Below, in pieces: positions 25,971-34,344 of a DNA stretch of 64,000 nt; within the stretch, counting starts at the first letter, position 1, and every line of letters begins with the position of its first letter. The stretch covers positions 186,001 through 250,000 of the forward strand of contig NZ_JAJATW010000001.1 in the NCBI RefSeq assembly GCF_020532605.1. The letters run 5' to 3'. The position numbers and the translations under genes are program-made. Under the pieces are notes generated by a model. That model worked only from the letters and a program-made list of their open reading frames with translations, had not been told where the DNA came from and made no database searches. Origin of the DNA: Marinomonas algarum. Its GTDB lineage: Bacteria; Pseudomonadota; Gammaproteobacteria; Pseudomonadales; Marinomonadaceae.

Positions 25971-26033
25971 ATGGACTTCCCAGAGTTTGCTAGACATCGA
26001 GAGATTCTAAAAAACGCTTTTCTTCGAACTTAA
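25971..26033 (+). mobile_element. Remnant terminal end of an IS3-like insertion sequence (copy 2)
   Basis: Shares the 26-base block ATGGACTTCCCAGAGTT...GCTAGACA and the following CTTTTCTTCGAACT with 11325-11387, same orientation. No transposase gene is attached. It lies between the TonB receptor gene and the homocysteine methyltransferase gene; the rest of 25836-26117 shows nothing else. Confidence 0.5.
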
Positions 26034-26117
26034 GTAGTGATGCGAATGTCGTTTTATCGGATTGCAGAACACTTTAATAAATAGCACCATCTTACATCCA
26101 TCTCACAAAGTACAAAT

Positions 26118-27023
26118 ATGAAATCACTGACTATTTTAGACGGCGGCATGGGACGAGAATTAAAGCGCATTGGAGCCCCTTTTTCTCAGCCTTTGTGGAG
26201 CGCGCAAGCCCTCATCGAAGCACCAGAGTTTGTAACACAAGCTCATCTCAACTTTATCGAATCTGGCGCTGAAATCATCACAGTAAACAGCTATGCTTGC
26301 GTTCCTTTTCACTTAGGCGATGCGCTTTATGATGAGAAAGGCAGCACACTGGCAACACACGCTGCCATCTTAGCCAAAGACGCCGCTGTTAACGCAAAAC
26401 AGGATGTGTTGGTCGCTGGCTCACTGCCTCCTCCATTTGGTTCTTATCGCCCAGACTTATTCCAACCCGTACGTGCAAAAGAAATCTTAACCGCACTGTT
26501 CGCGGCTCAAGATGACTATGTTGATCTCTGGTTAGCTGAGAGCATCGCCAGTATCAAAGAAGCCCTCGTCGTTCAGAGCATTTTTAAGCAAACACAAAAA
26601 CCTTGTCATTACGCCTTTACACTGAGTGACGAAGTGTCTTCTCCCTCAACATTACGTTCTGGGGAGTCGGTATGTGACGCGATAGAAGCTATTATAACGG
26701 GGAAAATAGAAGGCATTTTTTTCAATTGCTCTATACCAGAAGTCATGGAACAAGCACTTCAGGCTACAAATGACATCCTAAAAAAACACAACATCACACT
26801 GGATATTGGTGTCTTCGCAAACAGCTTTGCTCCCATTTCACAGGACCACCAAGCCAATGACAACATGCAAGGCTGTCGAGATGTATCACCCGAACAATAC
26901 TTTGAATATGCTAAGCGTTGGCGTTATCTAGGTGCCAATATTATTGGTGGTTGCTGTGGTATTTGGCCCAGCCATATTAAGATGTTAAGCAAATGGAAAA
27001 AGAGCCTGCTTACCGCCACCTAA
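26118..27023 (+). CDS. Homocysteine S-methyltransferase family protein
   Basis: 301 residues. ILDGGMGRELKRIG (6-19) is the N-terminal substrate motif, GAEIITVNSYACVP follows, and the zinc ligands are the cysteine in FFNCSIPE (around 205) and the pair in GGCCGIWPSHI (about 280-290). The fold is the Pfam S-methyl_trans barrel, which transfers a methyl group from a donor such as S-methylmethionine or a betaine to homocysteine. It lacks cobalamin and folate domains, so it is MmuM/BHMT-like and short. Sarcosine oxidase genes 10 kb away suggest, but do not prove, a link to betaine use. The gene appears monocistronic. Confidence 0.87.
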   Translation: MKSLTILDGGMGRELKRIGAPFSQPLWSAQALIEAPEFVTQAHLNFIESGAEIITVNSYACVPFHLGDALYDEKGSTLATHAAILAKDAAVNAKQDVLVAGSLPPPFGSYRPDLFQPVRAKEILTALFAAQDDYVDLWLAESIASIKEALVVQSIFKQTQKPCHYAFTLSDEVSSPSTLRSGESVCDAIEAIITGKIEGIFFNCSIPEVMEQALQATNDILKKHNITLDIGVFANSFAPISQDHQANDNMQGCRDVSPEQYFEYAKRWRYLGANIIGGCCGIWPSHIKMLSKWKKSLLTAT

Positions 27024-27039
27024 CCATGCGCCTCTAGGC

Positions 27040-27900
27040 TTACTCTTTTGTTAGTGGCTCCGGATTGCGAACGCGGTGACGATGGGAAAACTTACCGCTT
27101 TCTGCTTTCTCCGCCTGCTGCAGAGTCTTTTTAGCAACAGGCGAAGGCGTTACCAAGCCAAGCTCTTTTAAGATGGCTTCATCATTCGTCGCCCGTGCCT
27201 CAAAAGAATGCAAAGCTGTTAATTCCTCTTCCGTCAAGCGCCCTTTTGACTCGAAATACTTGAGCCGTGGGTACCGACCCGCCATAACAACCCCCCAGTT
27301 AAGCGCAGGGTCCCACCATGAATTGATGTCGCGACCTTTGCCGGTAAGATGATGCTTCAGCACATCATCCAAAGCGCCGTTCAATAACGTCAAATCAAAG
27401 TCAACGCCTGACACCGTATTTTTAGACTTAGCCTTGTAAGCATCGACTCCTGTTCTTGAAGGTCCTGTACGTGTGTCACGGTAGCGTGCGAGTGTCATCA
27501 TATCACTCGCCAATACAGGCTTATTGACGGGCAGTCGAATGGCGTCAGGATCGCCCATTAGTTGTCCCCAAGAAAGGCGAATAAAGGTGTGCTGATCCTC
27601 CATGCCCGGGTGTGTGCATCTAAGCCCAATAGCATAAGCCTCCAAGTCCTCTTTTAGGAATTGAAAACCGCTGTAACGCGCCCAACGCACCACAAGAAAT
27701 TCATCTGCAGCCGCACCGGGTAAGTGAAAATCCACCTCTTTCAGATAATCCAATACAATCTGAACCTGCTCATCTGATAACTCAATGTCTTCGTGTAATG
27801 GGTACATGCCTTCAAAAGTATTGCGAACTGGCCTGGGTCTTGTCGCCATATAGGCGTCAAGTTCAGCTTGAGTATGTGGTCGTGTCTTTTTTGTCGTCAT
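27040..27900 (-). CDS. Uncharacterised protein linked to molybdopterin oxidoreductase
   Basis: 286 residues, soluble by composition, no signal peptide or membrane span. I do not recognise a family. Noticeable segments are MYPLHEDIELSDEQVQIVLDYL (about 32-53), DEFLVVRWARYSGFQFLKED, an ARYRDTRTGPSRTGVDAYKAKS stretch rich in Arg/Lys, and SWWDPALNWGVVMAGRYPRLKYFESKGRLTEEEL. The last 35 residues are charged and probably disordered. It starts 26 bases after the molybdenum oxidoreductase gene on the same strand and is clearly in its operon, so it may be a chaperone, an assembly factor or a regulatory partner of that enzyme. Function is unknown. Confidence 0.75.
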   Translation of the reverse strand: MTTKKTRPHTQAELDAYMATRPRPVRNTFEGMYPLHEDIELSDEQVQIVLDYLKEVDFHLPGAAADEFLVVRWARYSGFQFLKEDLEAYAIGLRCTHPGMEDQHTFIRLSWGQLMGDPDAIRLPVNKPVLASDMMTLARYRDTRTGPSRTGVDAYKAKSKNTVSGVDFDLTLLNGALDDVLKHHLTGKGRDINSWWDPALNWGVVMAGRYPRLKYFESKGRLTEEELTALHSFEARATNDEAILKELGLVTPSPVAKKTLQQAEKAESGKFSHRHRVRNPEPLTKE

Positions 27901-27926
27901 GAAATCCTGTCCTTTTTTGTAAACGG

Positions 27927-29444
27927 TCAGATTAGTTGGTTACGGTCAAAGAAATCCGTGTCTTCAAAATAACCACCACGACCTTCAAGAATGATATCGT
28001 ACCGGTTGACCACCTCAATACGCTCCAGCCATTTCAAACTACGAAATCCGGTTGACGTCTCTAGGCGAAGGCGTACAGGCCCTCCATTCTTAGCGGGAAT
28101 TTCACCTTCGTCATTAAGCTCAAAGGCAATCAATGTTTGAGGCATCCTCGCTTCAACCATCGGCGTAGACTCGTAATAACTGCCACCCTCGTATAAGACA
28201 TCATCACGACCCATGTTTTGAAAACTGGTATAGACGACATCGGTCGCACCGGGTAATGGACCCGCCAGATCCAGAAGCTCCGACAACCGAATACCTCGCC
28301 AGCGTCCGATTGAAGTAAACCCTTGTACACAATGATGAAGCGTTGTCTGTGAATGACCCGCAGCCAACTCACGCAGCTCTGCAACCGTCAGTGTCATCGG
28401 ATGCTCTACATAGCCACCAATTTCAAGGACATAATCATCTTCATAGCCGTTAGCCATTAAAGCGAAATACTCTTCTGTTTCTGGTGGTCGCCCACTGCCA
28501 CGAAAGTTTTGCGTCGTATTATCAAGCCCAACCGGCTTGCCGGTAATATTGGATCGATCGTAATGCATACGTGCCGGTAGCTTATAAAGTAGATTTGACC
28601 AGGGTCGTACAATTCTATTATGAAGTTTTTCAACCGCGCGACCGTCCGCCAATGTCCAACGTGTGGCAACAACATGCAACACCACGAGAAGCATTAAGCC
28701 AACAGTAAAAATAGTACCGCCCAGCACAGGGTTATCAGAATGTCCCAACACCATTTTGGAGGTTTCATGTAAATAGCCATGCAGAAAAACTAACACCACA
28801 TGAATGGCAAAAAACGCCAAATACCCAACAAGACATAAAAAATGGGCACTGCGAATCACTTGGCGACCACCTAATAGACGGGTGATACGCGAAAAATGAT
28901 TGGCAATGGCGGGAGATTGAAACGCACCAGTGAGGATAACCAAAGGCGTTAAAACTAATATGATAAATCCGTATGACAATTGTTGCAGCGCATTAAACAC
29001 CATCCCCTCAACAGGGTGTGGCATGGTAAAAGCAAGATAAGACAGCATATCTTGCCATGCCTGTGGAAACACATCCCAACTCGTAGGTACGTAACGTCGC
29101 CACTGCCCTGTCACCAGCAGTAAAATAAAATACGTCACCCAACAGGTGACAAAACCGGTAACCGTTATAAAATGCCAATATCGTCCAAGACCAAGTAGAC
29201 CTCGTCCAGGGAGAGCAATACGGGGCGAGTAATCGCTGTATTCACCCCCAACGGTATAAAACTTATGCTTGGGCTCTTTTTGAACCGTAAATTGCGCCCA
29301 AGAACGGCCTGGTACAGTATGTTGTGATCGATACAGTTTGGGGTACGTTGATAAGATCTCTAAGCCCGAACGAACAAGAAATGAAATAAAAATGATGTTG
29401 AGAAAATGCTCCACACGAAGCCACCAAGGAAACCCGAGGTCCAT
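27927..29444 (-). CDS. Fused cytochrome b561-like membrane domain and sulfite-oxidase-type molybdopterin domain
   Basis: 505 residues in two parts. Residues 1-270 contain about five membrane spans with well-spaced histidines (WWLRVEHFLNIIF, GRYWHFITVTGF, RSAHFLCLVGYLAFFAIHVVLVFLHGYLHE), like the b-type haem subunit of formate dehydrogenase or YedZ. Residues 320-490 are an oxidoreductase molybdopterin-binding domain: HHCVQGFTSIGRWRG holds the molybdenum-ligating cysteine (near residue 372), and GPVRLRLETSTGFRSLKWLERIEV closes the fold. It joins in one chain what MsrP/MsrQ-like systems keep apart. No export signal is seen before the first span. It probably moves electrons between quinol and a small substrate; substrate unknown. 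Confidence 0.85.
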   Translation of the reverse strand: MDLGFPWWLRVEHFLNIIFISFLVRSGLEILSTYPKLYRSQHTVPGRSWAQFTVQKEPKHKFYTVGGEYSDYSPRIALPGRGLLGLGRYWHFITVTGFVTCWVTYFILLLVTGQWRRYVPTSWDVFPQAWQDMLSYLAFTMPHPVEGMVFNALQQLSYGFIILVLTPLVILTGAFQSPAIANHFSRITRLLGGRQVIRSAHFLCLVGYLAFFAIHVVLVFLHGYLHETSKMVLGHSDNPVLGGTIFTVGLMLLVVLHVVATRWTLADGRAVEKLHNRIVRPWSNLLYKLPARMHYDRSNITGKPVGLDNTTQNFRGSGRPPETEEYFALMANGYEDDYVLEIGGYVEHPMTLTVAELRELAAGHSQTTLHHCVQGFTSIGRWRGIRLSELLDLAGPLPGATDVVYTSFQNMGRDDVLYEGGSYYESTPMVEARMPQTLIAFELNDEGEIPAKNGGPVRLRLETSTGFRSLKWLERIEVVNRYDIILEGRGGYFEDTDFFDRNQLI

Positions 29445-29457
29445 GACGAAATCCTTA

Positions 29458-29985
29458 TTAGTCGGTAAAATTTTGTTGGTCTGGTGAGGCGACTATCATT
29501 CCGTAGCGCAGCGCCCAATAAAGTAGGCTGTAGACGACAGAAGCGAACAATGTCAGATTCCAAATCGCCGCTTCAGCAACACTGGCGCCATTCCATACAT
29601 AAGGGGCATTACCTAGCAATCCACCAAGGTAAATAAGCAAGGAAAATAAGGTAATAAGCAAACCCCATGTCCAGATTCGAGCATGGGTCGTCAAGCCTAT
29701 AATGACAAACACAACCGTCAAACCAACAAGACTCCACAGCGCAGTAATGGCAAGCGGAAAGATGTCACGCTGTGACAAGGCTACGGCTGCTGAAGCCACA
29801 CCTACTAAAGCGATGAGAGCGACAAGCAACCACCGGGTGGCTCTAGGCAGATTGATACGAATATAGCGCAAAAGTGGCGCGCGTTTACCACCGGGCTTAA
29901 TGTGCTCAAGCACTGGCTCTGTGGCGTTTGGGGTACCCCGAAAGTCCACACCAACGCGCAAAGCGGGAGAGTTTTCGTCTTCCAT
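29458..29985 (-). CDS. Small integral membrane protein of the molybdoenzyme operon
   Basis: 175 residues with about four to five membrane spans (near 52-70, 78-98, 106-125, 138-160) and a polar N terminus. No catalytic motif or clear family is recognised. It is the first gene of a three-gene minus-strand operon, ending 13 bases before the fused b561/molybdopterin oxidoreductase gene. It may be an extra membrane subunit or quinone-side partner. It could also anchor or stabilise the complex; nothing in the sequence decides this. Confidence 0.75.
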   Translation of the reverse strand: MEDENSPALRVGVDFRGTPNATEPVLEHIKPGGKRAPLLRYIRINLPRATRWLLVALIALVGVASAAVALSQRDIFPLAITALWSLVGLTVVFVIIGLTTHARIWTWGLLITLFSLLIYLGGLLGNAPYVWNGASVAEAAIWNLTLFASVVYSLLYWALRYGMIVASPDQQNFTD

Positions 29986-30192
29986 TATACTTACCTCTAT
30001 TTACAGCTGTTAACCCTCTGTCAGCTTGTTGGCTAATCCGTTCCAGCTGATTTGATACAAGATAGTGTTCGGGTAGCACCGTTCAATATCCAACGCGCTG
30101 ATTATACATAGAGTGCAATGGCTTGTAATGAAATAGGTTGATTTTCATAACACCACTTAATTGCACAAATGGAACAAACTTTATTAGACTCC

Positions 30193-30211
30193 TTTAATGA
30201 TAATGGTTATT
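30193..30211 (+). promoter_or_regulatory. Fur-like box ahead of the small TPR-like gene
   Basis: TAATGATAAT followed by GGTTATTATT matches the Fur consensus at about 14 of 19 positions and is nearly palindromic. It lies about 35 bases upstream of the start codon at 30245, a normal operator position. Confidence 0.65.
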
Positions 30212-30244
30212 ATTAACTTACTCTTACTTCTTGGAGATAGTGCA

Positions 30245-30661
30245 ATGGATTACTGGAAACATCTAATTGTAAAAGCAAATCAAGCCTTCACTGCAACGGA
30301 CTACTCAGGGTCTATTTCCCTTTACGAACAAGCTGCTGACGCAGCGCAAAAACAAGTTACCCACTGGTATGACACCAAAACCGCTTTAACGGCTTTAGTC
30401 ATCAGTAAACTCAACCTTGCTGAGGCTCAATGTCGAATGGATCAGTTTGAAGAAGCCATCGAGACCTATGCGACGTTAAGCGATCAACTTCGCCAATTCC
30501 AAGACAGTTTCTCTTCTGAAAACCCGATCGTCGGACATGTCGCACAAGCACTCAACATAGTGAAACAAGAGTTTCTTAACCTAACAAAAACGTATGCTTA
30601 CGACATTGTAAAAATCACTCAACAAAAACAAAATCAAGTTACGTTTATTGGTGTCTCTTAA
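30245..30661 (+). CDS. Small TPR-like protein, probably Fur-regulated
   Basis: 138 residues from ATG at 30245, chosen because TTGGAG lies ahead; the frame is open 48 bases further up, through the Fur-like box. The sequence is made of helical pairs like tetratricopeptide repeats: WKHLIVKANQAFTATDYSGSISLYEQAADAA (2-32), then LNLAEAQCRMDQFEEAIETYATLSDQL (about 58-84). No signal peptide or enzyme motif is seen. It recalls small iron-responsive DUF2753-like proteins of vibrios in layout, but I cannot confirm kinship. It is monocistronic with an intrinsic terminator. The Fur-like box suggests a role under iron limitation. Confidence 0.7.
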   Translation: MDYWKHLIVKANQAFTATDYSGSISLYEQAADAAQKQVTHWYDTKTALTALVISKLNLAEAQCRMDQFEEAIETYATLSDQLRQFQDSFSSENPIVGHVAQALNIVKQEFLNLTKTYAYDIVKITQQKQNQVTFIGVS

Positions 30662-30737
30662 TGAAGGATGACGTTTAATTCACTTGAAGAAAGTATCTTT
30701 ATTCGCATCATAGAGGCAGAAGGGGAAAGATAACCAC

Positions 30738-30766
30738 AGCCCGACCGCTTTCGCTTCGGGCTTTTC
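30738..30766 (+). terminator. Intrinsic terminator after the TPR-like gene
   Basis: AGCCCGA (30738-30744) pairs with TCGGGCT (30756-30762), followed by TTT. The 75 bases between stop and hairpin contain a possible 21-codon frame (MTFNSLEESIF...) with no convincing ribosome site. Confidence 0.7.
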
Positions 30767-30812
30767 AGGCTATTATATCCTTGTCAATATTAGGATAGGC
30801 AAAGACAGAGTA

Positions 30813-32102
30813 TTATGGTTTAAGCGTTTCAACAGCCTCCACCAGCGTATCTATTCCGGAGTTAACGCTCTTGATCGCGTTTGAAACGTGTTCTATGGAT
30901 TCTTGACCTCTCTGTGCCGTGATATTAATTTCCTTTAATCCTGAATCAATCTGCTCTATAAGAACCGCATTTTTCTTCACCACATCACCAATATCAGCGG
31001 TTGCTGTTGAGGTTCTTGCAGCCAGTGTTCTTACCTCATCTGCGACCACAGCAAAGCCTCTACCTGACGTTCCCGCTCGAGCTGCTTCTATGGCAGCATT
31101 CAGTGCTAATAAGTTTGTTTGATCTGCAATCGAGCGAATGATCGTTACAATTTCTTGGATATTTTTAGAATTGACACTCAGCTCTTGCCCAACCTCTGTG
31201 GTACTTTTCACTTCAGAAGAGATTTGCGTGCTCGTCTGTACACTGCTTTGCAACTCTTGCATCGCTGTTGCCGTCAGCTCGGCGGTATTCTCAGAAGTTT
31301 GTGTCGCGATAAGAACAGCATCAATCGCATCATTCACACGCTCTGATATGTCTGTTGCAAACTTAATCACTTTAAACACTTCCCCATCATCATTCATGAT
31401 GGGGTTATACGTCGCCTCCAACCATACTTTTTTCCCAGAAAAACTCTGTCTAGAAAATCGCCCAGACTGATATTCACCACGCGCAAGTTTTTCCCAAAAT
31501 TGAGGGTTCTCCTTGTAGAAGCTCTCTTCACACAAAATGCGGTGGTGTTTGTCTTTGATCTCACTTAACTGACAACCCATAACCTCAAGAAATTTTTGAT
31601 TCGCATTGAGAATATGGCCATCAGGTGTGAATTCTATTACCGCCTGAGAACGATTCAGAGCGGCAAAAACAGCATCTTGCGTTTCAATTGCTCGATGCTG
31701 ATCAGTAATATCAGATGCCAGCTTGGCAATGCGATACACTGAACCACTGTCGTCTTTAATAGGAATATAACGAGCACCAACAAAAATAGTGTCCTTGGTT
31801 TTAGTGCAATACTTAAATGTATCGCGCTCAGGGTTGCCTGAGAGAAGGTTACGCCAAAAACTCGCGTATTCAGGACTGGACGCATAGTCAGATTGAAGCA
31901 GTGTTCGATGGTGCTTACCAAGCAACTCATCCTTGCTGTAACCCATAAAATCAGCAAATTTTTCACTTACTTCGATAATAAGTCCATCGCTGCCAAAAAT
32001 GACCAGAGCGGTTTCTTTCAACAACGCATTCAGTAACAGCTTATCATCAGATGTACCATTGTCTTCTGCCATTACCGCAGGCTTTTTAAAAAAGCTCAAC
32101 AT
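30813..32102 (-). CDS. Soluble two-PAS methyl-accepting chemotaxis protein, BdlA-like
   Basis: 429 residues from ATG at 32102, which has AAGGAGA ahead. Two PAS domains lie at about 25-145 and 147-265; both have the typical pattern (FADFMGYSKDELLGKHHRTLL, then FLEVMGCQLSEIKDKHHRILC) and each ends in a PAC-like segment (AKLASDITDQ, IKFATDISERV). The signalling tip IADQTNLLALNAAIEAARAG and GRGFAVVADEVRTLAARTS follow. No membrane span is present, so it is a cytoplasmic receptor. Order and size match BdlA of Pseudomonas aeruginosa (417 residues), which controls biofilm dispersion through redox or c-di-GMP cues. It ends soon after the tip, so the methylation helices are short. The gene is alone. 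Confidence 0.88.
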   Translation of the reverse strand: MLSFFKKPAVMAEDNGTSDDKLLLNALLKETALVIFGSDGLIIEVSEKFADFMGYSKDELLGKHHRTLLQSDYASSPEYASFWRNLLSGNPERDTFKYCTKTKDTIFVGARYIPIKDDSGSVYRIAKLASDITDQHRAIETQDAVFAALNRSQAVIEFTPDGHILNANQKFLEVMGCQLSEIKDKHHRILCEESFYKENPQFWEKLARGEYQSGRFSRQSFSGKKVWLEATYNPIMNDDGEVFKVIKFATDISERVNDAIDAVLIATQTSENTAELTATAMQELQSSVQTSTQISSEVKSTTEVGQELSVNSKNIQEIVTIIRSIADQTNLLALNAAIEAARAGTSGRGFAVVADEVRTLAARTSTATADIGDVVKKNAVLIEQIDSGLKEINITAQRGQESIEHVSNAIKSVNSGIDTLVEAVETLKP

Positions 32103-32614
32103 AACCAGCATTCTCCTTTGCAATAACAGTTAAAATTATAATCCGATCGTAAAAAAGACAAATCAAAACGCTTACTTTGTTCACAGTATCGTCATTGAGC
32201 GCAGCTTAACTGGCTACTTTCCTTGTCTTTGTTTATGTTGATTAGGTCGCATTTCAATAGAAACGATTTCATTGTAGTACGTCAACTCTATTTTATTAGT
32301 TTTACCTAATAATAACTAAAAAGCACTTTTTAATCCCAGTTTTGTGGTAACAAGTTTGCAGATAACAATATTACTATTGTTTCTTACTGTATATTTTCTA
32401 TGGCCGGATCACTCATACTAAAAGGAAGTACGTAAAATGCATTCGTCATAAAGGACTTAATTAACTCAATAGCGGTCGTATAAAAACGACAAGTAACGAT
32501 CAGATTTGTAGTATAACGGTAAAAAGCCTTTATCTATTTGCATTTATTTTTCCTTAATGAATGCACGGTATGGATAAGATGGAGGCAAAATAGACACAGT
32601 AGACGAGTTGGACC
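32103..32614. other. Intergenic region upstream of the GlxA-like regulator
   Basis: About 510 AT-rich bases between divergent genes. I see no gene, tRNA or convincing riboswitch. A short hairpin (GTCGT...ACGAC near 32475-32495) and AT-rich promoter-like stretches are present, consistent with promoters for the two divergent genes. Confidence 0.4.
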
Positions 32615-33652
32615 ATGACTATCACGAAAGACAAACGACATTTTAGTACGCTGATGCGTGATACAAACAGGGCTTTCCTACCATTAGAAAAGCAGGCTGA
32701 GGCCACTCTAGAAGTGGGCTTTGTACTTCAACCACACTTTTCCCTAGCCAGTTTTACCGCTGCGGTCGATACGCTGGTCACCGCTAACCTTGTCTGTACA
32801 ACACCGTTATTTCGTTATCAAAGTTATGCTATTGAAGCTTCACCCGTGTTGAGTGACTTGGGAATCGAGATCGCCACGCAAGGATCACTTAACACTCTGA
32901 TCGATCAGCCATTGCCCGATCTGTTGATTATCTGCGGCGGTTATCGCTGCTCAACCCAGCCCAACACCGCCCTCACTCGCTTACTCAAATTAGCCGACAA
33001 GCAAGACCGTTTGATTGGCAGTCTATGGAATGGCGCAATCGCACTGGCTCATGCTGGATTATTAGACCAGTTAAACTGTGCTTTACACCCTGATAACCAT
33101 GCGTATATGCACGAACAGTTTCCAAAGGTTAACGTCAGTAAACAGGTGAGCATCATCGAAGGGAAACGCTTGACCAGCGCGGGCCCAATGAGCGCCATGG
33201 GCATGATGTTGACATTAATAAGCCAACTGAGAGGCAATGATGTAACCCGCGCTGTCCGTGAAATTATCAGCTGTGATCAGCTATCAGAAAGTAGCGATGT
33301 ACAGATTAATCCGCTAGAGGATAACCCACGTTTACCACAAAACTTACGCGATATTATGACGCTAATGGCTGCTAATATCGAAGAACCCATGAGCCTGGAA
33401 GAGCTAGCAGCCTGCGCTGGTGTCTCACGTCGCCAAATCGAGCGATTATTCCAAAGCCACCTCGAAACATCGCCGGGGCGTTACTATTTAGAGTTACGCA
33501 TTACCCATGCGCGCCGCTTACTCTTACAAAGCAATGAATCAATCACCAGCATTACATTGGCCTGTGGCTTCGTGAGCACCAGCCATTTCAGTAATTGTTA
33601 TAAGGATTATTTTGGCGTTTCTCCTAGCCATGCTCGTGAGCAAGCTAGGTAA
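32615..33652 (+). CDS. GlxA-family AraC regulator (GbdR/SouR-like)
   Basis: 345 residues: an N-terminal DJ-1/PfpI-like domain (about 30-200, with VGFVLQPHFSLASFTAAVDTL and SLWNGAIALAHAGLL) and a C-terminal AraC DNA-binding domain (MSLEELAACAGVSRRQIERLF, SITSITLACGFVSTSHFSNCYKDYFGVSP). This is the layout of GbdR, SouR and CdhR, which sense glycine betaine, dimethylglycine, sarcosine or carnitine and switch on breakdown genes. The nucleophile cysteine of true DJ-1 enzymes is replaced (SLWNGA), as usual in these regulators. It converges with soxG, the last gene of the sarcosine oxidase operon. The Shine-Dalgarno site is weak, so an internal start cannot be excluded. Confidence 0.9.
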   Translation: MTITKDKRHFSTLMRDTNRAFLPLEKQAEATLEVGFVLQPHFSLASFTAAVDTLVTANLVCTTPLFRYQSYAIEASPVLSDLGIEIATQGSLNTLIDQPLPDLLIICGGYRCSTQPNTALTRLLKLADKQDRLIGSLWNGAIALAHAGLLDQLNCALHPDNHAYMHEQFPKVNVSKQVSIIEGKRLTSAGPMSAMGMMLTLISQLRGNDVTRAVREIISCDQLSESSDVQINPLEDNPRLPQNLRDIMTLMAANIEEPMSLEELAACAGVSRRQIERLFQSHLETSPGRYYLELRITHARRLLLQSNESITSITLACGFVSTSHFSNCYKDYFGVSPSHAREQAR

Positions 33653-33672
33653 CTGTCGGTCTTTGATAACCG

Positions 33673-34344
33673 TCAGGCTTTGATCACGAGGCCATACTCT
33701 AAACTGGCATCTTGAATCCACAGCCAGATATAATCGGCAAAAGAACGGCGAATAACCAACTCAAAACACTGATCGCCTGTCCGACGAATCGTTGCCGTGC
33801 TTTTTGCGAACAAGGTGGACACCACTTTACCCACAGGGAATTCAGACAAATGCCAGTCAACCGTGGTGGATTTTTTCAGCAGTTCAACCGCATTATCACC
33901 CGAGAGCATGAGCACGGTAGAACCACCACTGCTGTTTACTAGCGAATAATGCCCTGGCATGGCGTCACGAAATTGACTCTCAATTGAAAACGCCTCTAAA
34001 CCTGGCACTAAGATTAACCATTCATCTGGCGACATCCAACGAATAGAATACGCCCCTTTTTCGGCTGAAGTGAGCGGCGTTAACGGTAAGGAAACACCCA
34101 AAATAGCGGCCACACACGCTACCTGCTCATGATTGCTTGAATCACAGCGCAAGGTAAGATGCCCTAACAGGGCAAGCTCACGCAAATGAATGCCACCTTC
34201 CTGCATTCCCCGTTTGGCTAGACCCGCAAAATCCGCGTGATGCAGTGGCGATTGCCCTTCAACGTCAGGACCAGGTACTTGATTCATCACAGCCGCTTTA
34301 GTGGCTGCGCTTTCAGCAGCCGTCATATTATTCATCTCAGACAT
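33673..34344 (-). CDS. soxG: Sarcosine oxidase gamma subunit
   Basis: 223 residues from ATG at 34344 (GGGAGCG ahead); it overlaps the end of soxA by 8 bases. Conserved segments include SPLHHADF, IHLRELALLGHLTLRC, SIRWMSPDEWLILVPG, SLVNSSGGSTVLMLSGDNAVELL and the C-terminal RRSFADYIWLWIQDA. The subunit has a folate-enzyme-like fold and packs against alpha and beta in heterotetrameric sarcosine oxidase. The N-terminal 30 residues are longer and more polar than usual for the family. Confidence 0.93.
   Translation of the reverse strand: MSEMNNMTAAESAATKAAVMNQVPGPDVEGQSPLHHADFAGLAKRGMQEGGIHLRELALLGHLTLRCDSSNHEQVACVAAILGVSLPLTPLTSAEKGAYSIRWMSPDEWLILVPGLEAFSIESQFRDAMPGHYSLVNSSGGSTVLMLSGDNAVELLKKSTTVDWHLSEFPVGKVVSTLFAKSTATIRRTGDQCFELVIRRSFADYIWLWIQDASLEYGLVIKA

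Noticed and set aside
27040-29985. MsrP/MsrQ methionine sulfoxide repair system
   Set aside because: The domains are fused in the opposite order, no Tat signal is present on the catalytic part, and the extra genes do not fit.
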